DNA of 64,000 bases from Nesterenkonia alba DSM 19423. GTDB lineage: Bacteria > Actinomycetota > Actinomycetes > Actinomycetales > Micrococcaceae. The stretch is from positions 248,001-312,000 of the forward strand of contig NZ_ATXP01000001.1 of assembly GCF_000421745.1 (NCBI RefSeq), read 5' to 3'. This document shows positions 22,816 to 34,267 of this stretch, one piece after another (the stretch's first letter is position 1; the number at the start of each line of letters is the position of its first letter). The translations under genes and the position numbers were made by a program. The notes beneath the pieces were generated by a model. It searched no databases. It was given only the letters and a program-made list of their open reading frames with translations, and was not told where the DNA came from.

Positions 22816-24375
22816 ATGACTGACACCACCGAAGAGACCACCCCCGCTGCTCCTGAGCAGCAGAAGACCTTCGCGGACTTCAACGTCCGCACTGAAATCG
22901 TAGAAGCCCTAGCCCAGAAGGGGATCATTCACCCTTTCCCGATTCAGGCAGAGACCTTGCCCATTGCCCTGGGTGGCAATGACATCATCGGCCAGGCCAA
23001 AACCGGAACCGGCAAGACGCTGGGCTTCGGTATCCCCGCGCTACAGCGTATTGCCCACCCCGGCACAGAGGCCTATGAACAATTGCCCAGCCCCGGGGCG
23101 CCGCAGGCGCTCATCATCGCGCCCACCCGGGAACTGGCGGTGCAGGTCGCCGGCGACATCACCACCGCCGGGGCCAAGCTGGGTGCCCGGATTGCCACCA
23201 TCTACGGCGGCCGGGCCTACGAACCGCAGATCGAAGAACTACAGCGCGGCGTAGAGATCGTCGTGGGCACCCCCGGGCGACTCATCGACCTGCACCGGCA
23301 GAAGCACCTGAATTTGAAGAACGTGAAGATCGTGGTGCTCGACGAGGCCGATGAGATGCTGGACCTCGGGTTCCTGCCCGATGTGGAGAAGCTGCTCTCC
23401 TTTGTCCCGGAGGTGCGGCAGACCATGCTCTTCTCCGCCACGATGCCGGGCCCTGTGGTCTCCATGGCGCGACGGTTCATGACCAAGCCGACCCACATCA
23501 GCGCCGCCGATCCCTTCGACGAAGGCGTGACCAAAAAAGACATCCGGCAGGTCGTTTACCGGGCCCACGCCCTGGATAAGGACGAGATGATCGCCCGCAT
23601 CCTTCAGGCGCAGGGGCGGGGTCGGACGATCATCTTCACCCGGACCAAGCGCCAGGCGGATAAGCTCTCCGCTGAGTTGCAGTCCCGGGGCTTCGCTGCA
23701 GGCGCCATCCACGGTGACCTCGGCCAGGGAGCCCGCGAACAGGCGCTGCGTGCCTTCCGCAATGACAAGGTCGATGTGCTGGTAGCCACCGACGTCGCCG
23801 CCCGCGGTATTGACGTCACTGATGTCACCCACGTCATCAACTACGTGTGCCCTGAGGACGAGTCCACCTACCTGCACCGCATTGGCCGCACCGGCCGAGC
23901 CGGGCAGAAGGGCACCGCGGTGACGTTCGTGGACTGGGAAGATGTTCCCCGCTGGAGCCTCATCAATAAGGCGATTGGGCTCGGTGTGCCCGAGCCAGTG
24001 GAGACCTACTCCTCCAGCCCGCACCTGTTTGAAGACCTCGACATCCCCAAGGGCACCAAAGGTCGCCTGCCCCGGCACAAGCGGTCCAAAGCCGGACTGG
24101 ACGCCGAACAGCTTGAAGACCTCGGCGGCCCCGGCGACTCCGCACCCCGCGGAGGCCGCGGTGGTCGCGGCGGTCGGCCCTCCGGGGGCGAGCGCTCTCA
24201 CGGCGGGGGTGGACGCAACCGCACCCGGCGGCGTTCCGGTGGTGAACGCTCCGGCGGCGGGGACAATGCTCCAGCCGGGCAGAACACCTCAGGTGAGGGT
24301 TCTGGATCGTCCTCGGGCCGGCGTCGTCGTCGGCGTCGGAAAAAGGTCACCGGCTCGGACAACAGCGACAGCTGA
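22816..24375 (+). CDS. rhlE: DEAD-box ATP-dependent RNA helicase (RhlE-like)
   Basis: A 519-residue helicase that unwinds RNA duplexes in ribosome assembly and decay. Motifs in order: Q-motif (FNVRTEIVEALAQKGIIHPF), Walker A AKTGTGKT near 61, PTRELA, GTPGRL, DEAD near 176, SAT, TRTKRQ, TDVAARGIDV and HRIGRTGRAG. The last 115 residues form a low-complexity Gly/Arg/Ser tail (GGRGGRGG repeats, then an Arg/Lys run), typical of RNA-binding tails in actinobacterial RhlE. It is followed nine bases later by the GNAT gene. Confidence 0.95.
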   Translation: MTDTTEETTPAAPEQQKTFADFNVRTEIVEALAQKGIIHPFPIQAETLPIALGGNDIIGQAKTGTGKTLGFGIPALQRIAHPGTEAYEQLPSPGAPQALIIAPTRELAVQVAGDITTAGAKLGARIATIYGGRAYEPQIEELQRGVEIVVGTPGRLIDLHRQKHLNLKNVKIVVLDEADEMLDLGFLPDVEKLLSFVPEVRQTMLFSATMPGPVVSMARRFMTKPTHISAADPFDEGVTKKDIRQVVYRAHALDKDEMIARILQAQGRGRTIIFTRTKRQADKLSAELQSRGFAAGAIHGDLGQGAREQALRAFRNDKVDVLVATDVAARGIDVTDVTHVINYVCPEDESTYLHRIGRTGRAGQKGTAVTFVDWEDVPRWSLINKAIGLGVPEPVETYSSSPHLFEDLDIPKGTKGRLPRHKRSKAGLDAEQLEDLGGPGDSAPRGGRGGRGGRPSGGERSHGGGGRNRTRRRSGGERSGGGDNAPAGQNTSGEGSGSSSGRRRRRRRKKVTGSDNSDS

Positions 24376-24383
24376 GCACCCCC

Positions 24384-24929
24384 ATGGCCGAAACAACTAT
24401 GGGGGCCACCGCGCCCGCCACCGAGCTGGTGATCCGCCCCGCCGAGCCACCAGACTTCCAGCGCATCGCGGACATCACCGTGCGGGCCTATATCGACGGG
24501 GGATTCCTCCGTGCACAGGACCCGTATCTGGAACACCTCACCGCGGTGGAGCATCGGGCCGAAAAGGCCCGCGTGCTGGTGGCCGAGGCCCAGGGGGCAG
24601 TGGCCGGGACGGTGACGGTGACCGACCACCACGGCGAGTACGCCGAAGTCTCCCGCCCCGGTGAGATGGAGTTCCGGATGCTCGCAGTGGCCCCGGAGTT
24701 CCAGGGTCGGGGGATCGGCCGGAGCTTGGTACGGCACATCGTCGCAGAAGCCCAGACCCGCCCGGAGATCACCGCAGTGACCCTGTGCAGTTTGCAGTCC
24801 ATGACCGGTGCGCACGCGCTCTACCGGTCTGAAGGGTTTGTCGAGGACCCGCTGCGAGACTTCGTCCTCGCCGTCCCGGAAAAACAGGCCCGCTTCCCGT
24901 TCTTCATCCGGAAGGTCACCCATGGCTGA
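24384..24929 (+). CDS. GNAT-family N-acetyltransferase
   Basis: A 181-residue single-domain acetyltransferase. The acetyl-CoA loop is LAVAPEFQGRGIGRSLVRHI with the RGIGRSL pyrophosphate-binding turn, followed by VTLCSLQSMTGAHALYRSEGF, the beta5-alpha4 part. The acceptor substrate is unknown. Its last bases overlap the start of the phosphatase gene by eight bases, so the two are translationally coupled. Confidence 0.88.
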   Translation: MAETTMGATAPATELVIRPAEPPDFQRIADITVRAYIDGGFLRAQDPYLEHLTAVEHRAEKARVLVAEAQGAVAGTVTVTDHHGEYAEVSRPGEMEFRMLAVAPEFQGRGIGRSLVRHIVAEAQTRPEITAVTLCSLQSMTGAHALYRSEGFVEDPLRDFVLAVPEKQARFPFFIRKVTHG

Positions 24930-25488
24930 GCCATACACCATTCTGGCCGTGTGTACCGGCAATATCTGCCGCTCCCCGGCGATGGAACGTCTACTGGCGC
25001 AGGTCTTCGCCGACGACGCCGACGTGGAGGTCATCTCAGCGGGCACCTTCGCCCACCAAGGCTGGGATATGCAGGATCCCATGAAGGAACGAGTCGCCGC
25101 CTATGGGGCAGACACCGGCGGTTTCGTTGCCCAGCAGGTCACCGAGACGATGATCCGCGAGGCCGACCTCATCCTCACCGCCACAGGCGAGCACATCGCC
25201 GATATGGCCGCAGAGGTACCCGCTGCGCGGGAGAAGATGTTCACCCTGCCGGAGTTCGGACGGCTCATCGCCGAGACCGAGCCGGACCACCTGCCGCAAG
25301 GGCCGGCCTCGGAGCAGCTGGCAGCCCTGGTGGCTGTGGCCGGCAGGGCACGCACTGAAACGCCCAGTGCACAGGCCGATGACGACGTCGTCGACCCCTA
25401 TATGCTGCCCGATGACGTCTACGACGCCTCCTTTGGTCAGATCCGCGAGCCCATCGAGACCCTCGCCCGCCTGCTGAACCGCGGGTGA
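24922..25488 (+). CDS. Low-molecular-weight protein tyrosine phosphatase
   Basis: A 188-residue phosphatase with the P-loop VCTGNICRSPAME (Cys, then CxxxxxRS) near residues 9-17 and a C-terminal DVYDASFGQIREPIETL region holding the general-acid loop DDVYDAS. The ATG at 24922 overlaps the GNAT stop. The family dephosphorylates tyrosine kinases of exopolysaccharide systems or host proteins, and some act as arsenate reductases. The paired Asp-Pro of classical LMW-PTPs (DPY) is present as VDPYMLPDD. The exact substrate is unknown. Confidence 0.88.
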   Translation: MAEPYTILAVCTGNICRSPAMERLLAQVFADDADVEVISAGTFAHQGWDMQDPMKERVAAYGADTGGFVAQQVTETMIREADLILTATGEHIADMAAEVPAAREKMFTLPEFGRLIAETEPDHLPQGPASEQLAALVAVAGRARTETPSAQADDDVVDPYMLPDDVYDASFGQIREPIETLARLLNRG

Positions 25489-25572
25489 GTTCCCTCTCCC
25501 GGCAGGAGGCGGTGACCTTCGCCTCGGCGTGATGGTCATGTTTCGCGCGATGGTGAGTCTGAGCCACTGGAC

Positions 25573-25645
25573 TTAGCACTCTGCTTGATTGAGTGCTAAG
25601 CGGTGCATATAGTTTGTGTTAGCACTCAACGTCACCGTGTGCTAA
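25573..25645 (+). promoter_or_regulatory. groES promoter with two CIRCE operators
   Basis: CIRCE 1 is perfect: TTAGCACTC (25573-25581), nine bases, GAGTGCTAA (25591-25599). CIRCE 2 is TTAGCACTC (25619-25627), nine bases, GTGTGCTAA (25637-25645), one mismatch. Between them a promoter can be read: TTGATT (25585-25590), 17 bases, TATAGT (25608-25613). HrcA is the known repressor of CIRCE; occupancy of either site would block RNA polymerase. The hrcA gene is not in this window. Confidence 0.95.
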
Positions 25646-25779
25646 CCCGCTCGAGCCGTCAACTCAGCGGGGAACACAAGCCTGACGGGGCACCATCCGG
25701 CTCCCGCGACGACGGTTGGTCACTCCTAAGGCGAGCAACAGTCCAGAAGCAGTTTCACTGAGCAAAGGAGAGAGCTGAC

Positions 25780-26076
25780 GTGTCAGTCTCCATCAAGCCC
25801 CTCGAGGATCGTATTGTTGTCCGCCCCCTGGAGGCCGAGCAGACCACCGCTTCCGGCCTGGTCATCCCGGACACCGCCAAAGAGAAGCCCCAGGAGGGTG
25901 AAGTCGTGGCAGTGGGCCCCGGCAAGTTCGACGACAAAGGGGAGCGCATCCCCGTCGACGTCGCTGAAGGCGATGTCGTGATCTACTCCAAGTTCGGCGG
26001 CACCGAGGTCAAGGTCGGCGGCGAAGAGTACCTGGTGCTCAACGCCCGCGACGTCCTCGCCAAGGTCGAGAAGTAA
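25780..26076 (+). CDS. groS: Co-chaperonin GroES
   Basis: A 98-residue Hsp10. It starts at GTG 25780 ([18 protein letters not shown]) with AAAGGAGAG before it and contains the mobile loop [20 protein letters not shown] that docks on GroEL, plus [22 protein letters not shown]. It caps the GroEL ring to form the folding chamber. It is 48 bases upstream of groL and under double CIRCE control. Confidence 0.97.
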   Translation: MSVSIKPLEDRIVVRPLEAEQTTASGLVIPDTAKEKPQEGEVVAVGPGKFDDKGERIPVDVAEGDVVIYSKFGGTEVKVGGEEYLVLNARDVLAKVEK

Positions 26077-26117
26077 TCCACTTTCCGCTCGACTCCACAG
26101 ACGGACATAAGGAGTAA

Positions 26118-27719
<1,602 letters not shown>

Positions 27720-27739
27720 TCGTCTGACCCTTTCCTAAC

Positions 27740-27785
27740 CGGTGGCCCGGTTCTGCGGCAATGCGTCCGCGGAACCGGGCCACCG
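27740..27785 (+). terminator. Terminator after groL
   Basis: GGTGGCCCGGTTC (27741-27753) pairs perfectly with GAACCGGGCCACC (27772-27784); an inner GCGG/CCGC lengthens the stem. Confidence 0.88.
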
Positions 27786-27875
27786 CTGTTTCCCCCGCGG
27801 TGTGTCCATGCGGTGGTGGATACCTCATCCGGTGATCGCCCGATGAAACGTACACAGGGTGAGTAAAAACGCATA

Positions 27876-28715
27876 ATGAGGGGTATGCGTACGACGCCGG
27901 AGATCGGCATACAGCCCCCACGGAGGTTTTACGCCTGGGAAGTGGGGATCATTTTGGCCCTGTCCCTGGGGCGGTCCGCGGTCTACGCGGTGCTGCAGTT
28001 GGCCGAGCGGCTGCAGGTTGCTCCCCTGACGGACCAGATCGCCACGGTGCAGCGGTCCCGCTCCCGTCATGAAATCTTCGACGCCGCCTATCAGTTCCTC
28101 GACGTGGTCTTCGGCTTAATGCCCGTGGCGCTGGTGCTCTACTTGCTCTTCCTCCACGGTGTGAATCCGTTGCGGCACTGGGGACTCGACCTACGCCGAC
28201 CCGGTGCGGATGCACTCTTCGGAGTGGGACTCTTTACGCTGATCGGAGCCGGCACGTTGGTGGTCTACTCGGTCGGGCGCAGCCTGGGGGTGACAGCGCA
28301 GATTGTTCCGGCCGATGTCACCCAGTACTGGTGGACCCCGGTCGCTTTGCTCGCGGGGGCGGTGCACCACTCCCTGCTCGAGGAAGTCATCATGGTGGCT
28401 TATCTGTGTGATCGGGCCCGGCGCATCTGGCCACAGGTTGACGCCGGTTTCCGACAGGGGTGCCGTGGCCGCTGGTGGCCCGGATGGCCGGTCTGGCTGG
28501 TCATCGGGGCCTCAGCGCTCCTCCGGGGCACCTATCACCTCTATCAGGGCTTCGGGCCCGGGGTGGGAAACCTCATCATGGGTCTGATCTTCGGGTGGTT
28601 CTACTACCGGTACGGGCGGGTCATGCCGCTGGTGGTGGCTCATTTTTTGCTCGACGCCGTCGCTTTCCTCGCCTTTCCCCTGGTGCTGAGCACCTTTGGG
28701 CTCAGCGGGATATAA
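27876..28715 (+). CDS. CPBP-family intramembrane metalloprotease
   Basis: A 279-residue membrane protein with about eight hydrophobic segments. The CPBP motifs are present: LLEEVIMVAYLCDR (Glu-Glu), LRGTYHLYQGFGP (His) and YGRVMPLVVAHFLLDAV (His/Asp). Such enzymes are Rce1/Abi-like proteases acting in the membrane, often on CaaX-like or bacteriocin-type substrates. The Arg of the common EExxxR is replaced by Val, a variant I recall among actinobacterial members. Two in-frame ATGs exist (27876 and 27885); a -10-like CATAAT overlaps the first, so the true start may be 27885 with little or no leader. Confidence 0.85.
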   Translation: MRGMRTTPEIGIQPPRRFYAWEVGIILALSLGRSAVYAVLQLAERLQVAPLTDQIATVQRSRSRHEIFDAAYQFLDVVFGLMPVALVLYLLFLHGVNPLRHWGLDLRRPGADALFGVGLFTLIGAGTLVVYSVGRSLGVTAQIVPADVTQYWWTPVALLAGAVHHSLLEEVIMVAYLCDRARRIWPQVDAGFRQGCRGRWWPGWPVWLVIGASALLRGTYHLYQGFGPGVGNLIMGLIFGWFYYRYGRVMPLVVAHFLLDAVAFLAFPLVLSTFGLSGI

Positions 28716-28764
28716 GCCGCGGCATCGGGCAGCGGATGTGGGGCCCGGCCAGGAGGGTGACAGC

Positions 28765-30015
28765 TCAGCGGGCTGGGAACACCCCGGGAGCAGCTTTGCG
28801 GTGCAGTCCGTACCGGAAGCCGATACCAGAGGCGACGACCACCGCGAGGCCGAAGACCCAGCCGGAGAGCGCAAAGGCTTGCGTGCCGGAGAGCATCACC
28901 CCGATGGTGCAGCCCAGCCCGATCATCGCGCCCCAGCCCAGCAGGATCCCGCCGACCAGGGCCGTGGCGGAGTTGAAGGTAGTGACCTTCTCAAGCCGAA
29001 TCCGGCGACCGGGCAGGGCTGCGGCAAAGGACGCCAGCATGATGCCGATGATGAGCCACCCGTTGCTGGTGATGGTGTTGACCACCACGGCCACACAGCC
29101 GGCGAGGCGTTCATCGAGCCCGGCCATAAAACCCGGCAGCAAACCCATCTCCGTCATCCCCGTGCGGGTCAGCGATGAGATCTGCTGGGTGACACCCAGT
29201 GGCTGGTCTTTGTAGTAGGCGAGGACGGCCAGCAGCCCCACGGCCGCGCCAGTGGCCAGGGCTGGCCAGCGTTTGAAGAACACCAGGCGGCGGACCTCGG
29301 TAGCGTCGACGACGCGATCACCGCGGCCTTGAACTGGGGGGTTCCACTTCAGCAGCCACACGCCCAGGGCTATGAGCACCCCGAGTTGGACGAGGATCGC
29401 CAGGGTGTAGCCGCCACCGGCGGGCAGCCAGGGCACAGGTGCCCCCAGGATGAAACTGGAGTACATGAAGTCCCATGAGAGGAAACCGGCTCCGAAACCG
29501 AGGACCACTCCGGCCAGAGCGGGAATGGAGCGCAGGTGCCCTTCGGGTAACCGGTAGAGGTGCCCGGCGATGCAGCCACCGGAGATCACCATGCCGAGCC
29601 CGAACGCCAGCCCGGCGATGACCAGAGCGATGGAGACCGGGGCGATATGCGCATCGGAGGGCAGATTCCCGGAGGAGGGGTCGGAGACCCGGGTGGAGAA
29701 GATGACCGCGTAGCCGATCATCCCCACTGCAATGGAGACGAGGATGGCGTACATGCCTCGGGAATTCTTCTTCTCAAACATGTCCCGGAAGATGCAGAAG
29801 AAGCAGTACCGCCCGCGTTCAAAGAGAATGCCGAGGCCAGCGCCGACCAGCAGCATCAGGCCCGCGTTGGACCCGCCGAGGCCTTCCCCGCCGGTGGCGG
29901 TGAGGTAGCCAGCGGTGCCCAGTAGCAGAGCAGCCACCGCCACCGCGATGGACGTGCGGACCGTATCGGCTCTGGTCCAGCCGAGTTCCCGGTCGGCTTT
30001 GACTTCGACAGTCAT
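28765..30015 (-). CDS. YeeE/YedE-family sulfur (thiosulfate) transporter
   Basis: A 416-residue membrane protein with about nine to ten helices in two repeats of the sulfur-transport domain (DUF395). Key cysteines lie at RYCFFCIFRDMF (about 70), ISGGCIAGHLYR, DERLAGCVAVVV and GLGCTIGVMLSG, as in TsuA thiosulfate channels where three cysteines relay the substrate. The upstream gene encodes a sulfurtransferase, supporting thiosulfate import and use. ATG 30015 follows AAAGGAAC. A hairpin at 30040-30069 separates it from the upstream gene. Confidence 0.88.
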   Translation of the reverse strand: MTVEVKADRELGWTRADTVRTSIAVAVAALLLGTAGYLTATGGEGLGGSNAGLMLLVGAGLGILFERGRYCFFCIFRDMFEKKNSRGMYAILVSIAVGMIGYAVIFSTRVSDPSSGNLPSDAHIAPVSIALVIAGLAFGLGMVISGGCIAGHLYRLPEGHLRSIPALAGVVLGFGAGFLSWDFMYSSFILGAPVPWLPAGGGYTLAILVQLGVLIALGVWLLKWNPPVQGRGDRVVDATEVRRLVFFKRWPALATGAAVGLLAVLAYYKDQPLGVTQQISSLTRTGMTEMGLLPGFMAGLDERLAGCVAVVVNTITSNGWLIIGIMLASFAAALPGRRIRLEKVTTFNSATALVGGILLGWGAMIGLGCTIGVMLSGTQAFALSGWVFGLAVVVASGIGFRYGLHRKAAPGVFPAR

Positions 30016-30039
30016 CAGGTTCCTTTCACCACACGCGTA

Positions 30040-30069
30040 GAACCGGGCCCGCTGGTGCGGACCCGGTTC
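30040..30069 (-). terminator. Intra-operon hairpin between the sulfurtransferase and the transporter
   Basis: GAACCGGG (30040-30047) pairs with CCCGGTTC (30062-30069) and the stem continues inward with one mismatch. It may be a partial terminator that sets the ratio of the two products, or an RNA-stability element. Confidence 0.55.
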
Positions 30070-30103
30070 CTGACGCGTTAGCTGGAAATATTAGCGGTTC
30101 TCG

Positions 30104-31273
30104 TTACTCGCCCCAGATACCGCCGCGTTCACCGGTGTTGTTGGCCACCGGAACACCGACGGTGTTGCCCCACTCGGACCAGGAGCCGTCGTAGACCTTG
30201 ACATCCTCACCCAGGATCTGGCTCAGGGCGTACCAGGTGTGGGAGGCGCGCTCGCCGATCCGGCAGTAGGCGATGATGTCCTTATCGAAGTCGACGCCGG
30301 CGTCTTCGTAGACCTCACGGATCTCATCCTCGGAGAGGAACTCACCGGTTTCACTGTCGACGATTTCGCCCCACGGAACGTTGATGGCCCCGGGGATGTG
30401 GCCCCAGATGGCAGCACCTTCCCCTTCGAAGAGGTCGGGGTCAGCGCCGACCTCGCCGTCGAACTCCTCCTGGAAGCGGATGTCGACGAGGTTGTACTCC
30501 CCAACGTTCTCCCCATCGGCGGCAGCATTGGCTTCAGCGACTTCCAGCACCTCAGGTTGGAAGGCACGGATGTCGTGGTTCTGCGGCTTGGCCTCGAAGC
30601 TGCCCTGTTCAACGTCGGGCTTCTCTTCGGTCAGCTCGCGGCCGTCGTAAGCCTCCCACTTGTGCAGACCACCGTCGAGCAGCTTGACGTCTTCGACTCC
30701 GTAGAGGTTGAAGACCCAGGCAGCGTAGGCGGCGAACCAGTTGTTGTTATCGCCGTAGATGACCACGGTGGTGTCATCGTTGATACCCAGGGACTGGGCC
30801 AGCTCGGTGAACTGATCCTGGTCAATGAACTCGCGGGTATTGGGCTGGGTGAACTCGGTGGTCCAGTTGACGTACTGGGCCTGGGGGATGTGGGCCTCGG
30901 AGTAAGGGGTCAGCTCGGAGCTGGCCAGCTCCTCGGAGACATCCAGCAGCACGATGCCCTGCTCGTAGAGGTCGCCCTCGTCGAGACGCTCGGCCAGCCA
31001 GTCCGTGGAGACCAGCGGTTCGTCGGTGTGGACATCGTCGAAGCCGCGGTTCTCACCGGGGATGTCGACCTCGGCCACGGTGCTGGCGGCCTCACCTGCG
31101 GTGGTCCCGCCGCCTGTGGTGGTGCCGGCGTCGTCGCCTCCGGTGGAGTTAGCCACCAGGAAGCCGGCGGTGCCAGCCAGAGCAGCCGCGGCAATAACGG
31201 CCACAGCGGTCTTGGCGGTACCGGAGCTCTTGGGCTGCTCGGTCTTCTCTGCAGGGGTGTTTTCTTCAGTCAC
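30104..31273 (-). CDS. Membrane-anchored tandem rhodanese sulfurtransferase
   Basis: A 389-residue protein with an N-terminal membrane helix (about residues 20-40, AVAVIAAAALAGTAGFLVA) and a Thr/Gly linker, so the enzyme likely lies outside the cytoplasmic membrane. Two rhodanese domains follow: about 75-220, where the cysteine site is Asp (VVIYGDNNNW), and about 230-389, with the catalytic IIAYCRIGERASHTWY loop near 335. This inactive-plus-active arrangement is normal for thiosulfate and 3-mercaptopyruvate sulfurtransferases. The final GSWSEWGN is also family-typical. The start is GTG 31273 after GAGAGGG. It probably supplies sulfane sulfur to the downstream thiosulfate transporter. Confidence 0.9.
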   Translation of the reverse strand: MTEENTPAEKTEQPKSSGTAKTAVAVIAAAALAGTAGFLVANSTGGDDAGTTTGGGTTAGEAASTVAEVDIPGENRGFDDVHTDEPLVSTDWLAERLDEGDLYEQGIVLLDVSEELASSELTPYSEAHIPQAQYVNWTTEFTQPNTREFIDQDQFTELAQSLGINDDTTVVIYGDNNNWFAAYAAWVFNLYGVEDVKLLDGGLHKWEAYDGRELTEEKPDVEQGSFEAKPQNHDIRAFQPEVLEVAEANAAADGENVGEYNLVDIRFQEEFDGEVGADPDLFEGEGAAIWGHIPGAINVPWGEIVDSETGEFLSEDEIREVYEDAGVDFDKDIIAYCRIGERASHTWYALSQILGEDVKVYDGSWSEWGNTVGVPVANNTGERGGIWGE

Positions 31274-31363
31274 GTTCTTACCCTCTCGTGAAACGCAGAC
31301 ACCAGATCAGGTGCCAGGTACGAATGTTCGACCCACCACTATGCCAGATATCTTCAGGTTTAG

Positions 31364-31393
31364 TTGAACATTGTTCACATTGCGTCATATTGT
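31364..31393 (+). promoter_or_regulatory. Candidate guaB promoter with embedded palindrome
   Basis: TTGAAC (31364-31369), 18 bases, TATTGT (31388-31393). A perfect palindrome TGAACA-T-TGTTCA (31365-31377) overlaps the -35 and lies between the divergent sulfurtransferase and guaB genes, so either gene could be its target. Confidence 0.5.
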
Positions 31394-31498
31394 CGGGCCT
31401 CCCGGTGCCCGCGAGCGAGCCGAAGGGTGCTTGCGGGCGCGTAGACTGGTGGACCGAGTGCCCGCACGCCCGGACCGGGTACTCAAAACCGTGCTTGA

Positions 31499-33034
<1,536 letters not shown>

Positions 33035-33043
33035 ACCAGCGAT

Positions 33044-34183
33044 ATGAGCACAGAGATCCCTATCGGACTGGCGAAGAACGGCCGCCGCGCCTGGGCCCTG
33101 GACGATGTCTCCGTGGTCCCCTCCCGGCGGACCCGGTCACCTCAGGATGTCTCCCTCGACTGGCAGATCGATGCCTACACCTTCTCCATGCCGGTGATCG
33201 GCGCGCCCATGGACTCGGTGATGTCACCGGCCACTGCCATCGCTTTGGGCAAGCTCGGCGGGCTGGGGGTGCTCAACCTCGAAGGCTTGTGGACTCGGTA
33301 TGAGGAACCCGAGCCGGTTTTCGAAGAGATCGCCGCACTCCAGGCCCAGGAGATCTCCCCGCAGAACACCCGCCGGATGCAGCAGCTCTACGCCGAGCCG
33401 ATCAAACCCGAGCTCATCACCGCCCGACTGGCGGAGATTCGGGAAGCCGGCGTCGTCGTCTCCGGCTCGCTGACCCCCCAGCGGACTCAGGAGTTCTACC
33501 AGACGGTACTCGACGCCGGGGTGGATATGTTCGTCATCCGTGGCACCACCGTCTCCGCGGAGCACGTCTCCACCCAACAGAACCCGCTGAACCTCAAGGA
33601 GTTCATCTACGAACTCGACGTGCCGGTCATCGTCGGCGGGGCTGCCGGTTACACACCGGCGCTGCACCTGATGCGCACCGGGGCGGCAGGGGTCCTGGTC
33701 GGTTTCGGTGGGGGATCGGCGACGACGACGCACCGCGCCCTGGGAATTCGTGTTCCCATGGCCACTGCGATCAGTGACATCGCAGCCGCCCGGCGGGACT
33801 ACCTCGACGAGTCCGGCGGCCGCTACGTCCATGTCATCGCTGATGGAGGGCTCGGTGCCAGCGGGGACATCGTGAAAGCACTAGCCATGGGAGCCGATGC
33901 GGTGATGCTCGGCACCACCCTGGCGCGGGCGGAGGAAGCCCCGGGACGCGGCTGGCACTGGGGTCTGGAAGCCGTCCACCCGGACTTCCCCCGCGGACAC
34001 CGCACCCGAGTGGGGACTGTTGCCCCGCTGGAGGAGGTCCTCTGGGGACCGGGCCACCACACCGACGGCACCTCTAACCTCATGGGCGGGCTGCGCCACG
34101 CCATGGCCGCCACCGGCTACGTGGACCTGAAGTCTTTCCAGCGGGTGGACGCTACTGTTTCCCCCGTGTCTGCGAACCGGTAA
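33044..34183 (+). CDS. guaB3: GuaB3 family IMP dehydrogenase-related protein
   Basis: A 379-residue TIM-barrel protein paralogous to IMPDH and found beside guaB in actinobacteria. Markers are KNGRRAWALDDVSVVPSRRT, GAPMDSVMSPATAIALGKLG and GFGGGSATTTHRALGIRVPM, where IMPDH has its catalytic cysteine and this family does not. CBS domains are absent. Some relatives act as GMP reductases; whether this copy is catalytic is unknown. It begins nine bases after guaB, so the two form an operon ending at the hairpin at 34201. Confidence 0.93.
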   Translation: MSTEIPIGLAKNGRRAWALDDVSVVPSRRTRSPQDVSLDWQIDAYTFSMPVIGAPMDSVMSPATAIALGKLGGLGVLNLEGLWTRYEEPEPVFEEIAALQAQEISPQNTRRMQQLYAEPIKPELITARLAEIREAGVVVSGSLTPQRTQEFYQTVLDAGVDMFVIRGTTVSAEHVSTQQNPLNLKEFIYELDVPVIVGGAAGYTPALHLMRTGAAGVLVGFGGGSATTTHRALGIRVPMATAISDIAAARRDYLDESGGRYVHVIADGGLGASGDIVKALAMGADAVMLGTTLARAEEAPGRGWHWGLEAVHPDFPRGHRTRVGTVAPLEEVLWGPGHHTDGTSNLMGGLRHAMAATGYVDLKSFQRVDATVSPVSANR

Positions 34184-34200
34184 CCACTGACGCTGAGATG

Positions 34201-34234
34201 ACTGTGGGCCCGGGGAGAACCCCGGGCCCACAGT
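34201..34234. terminator. Bidirectional terminator between guaB3 and the alkaline phosphatase gene
   Basis: ACTGTGGGCCCGGGG-AGAA-CCCCGGGCCCACAGT is a perfect 15-bp stem with a tetraloop, placed between convergent genes. Confidence 0.92.
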
Positions 34235-34267
34235 GCGTTCACCTGACGGTGAGCACGTTGAGGTGCA

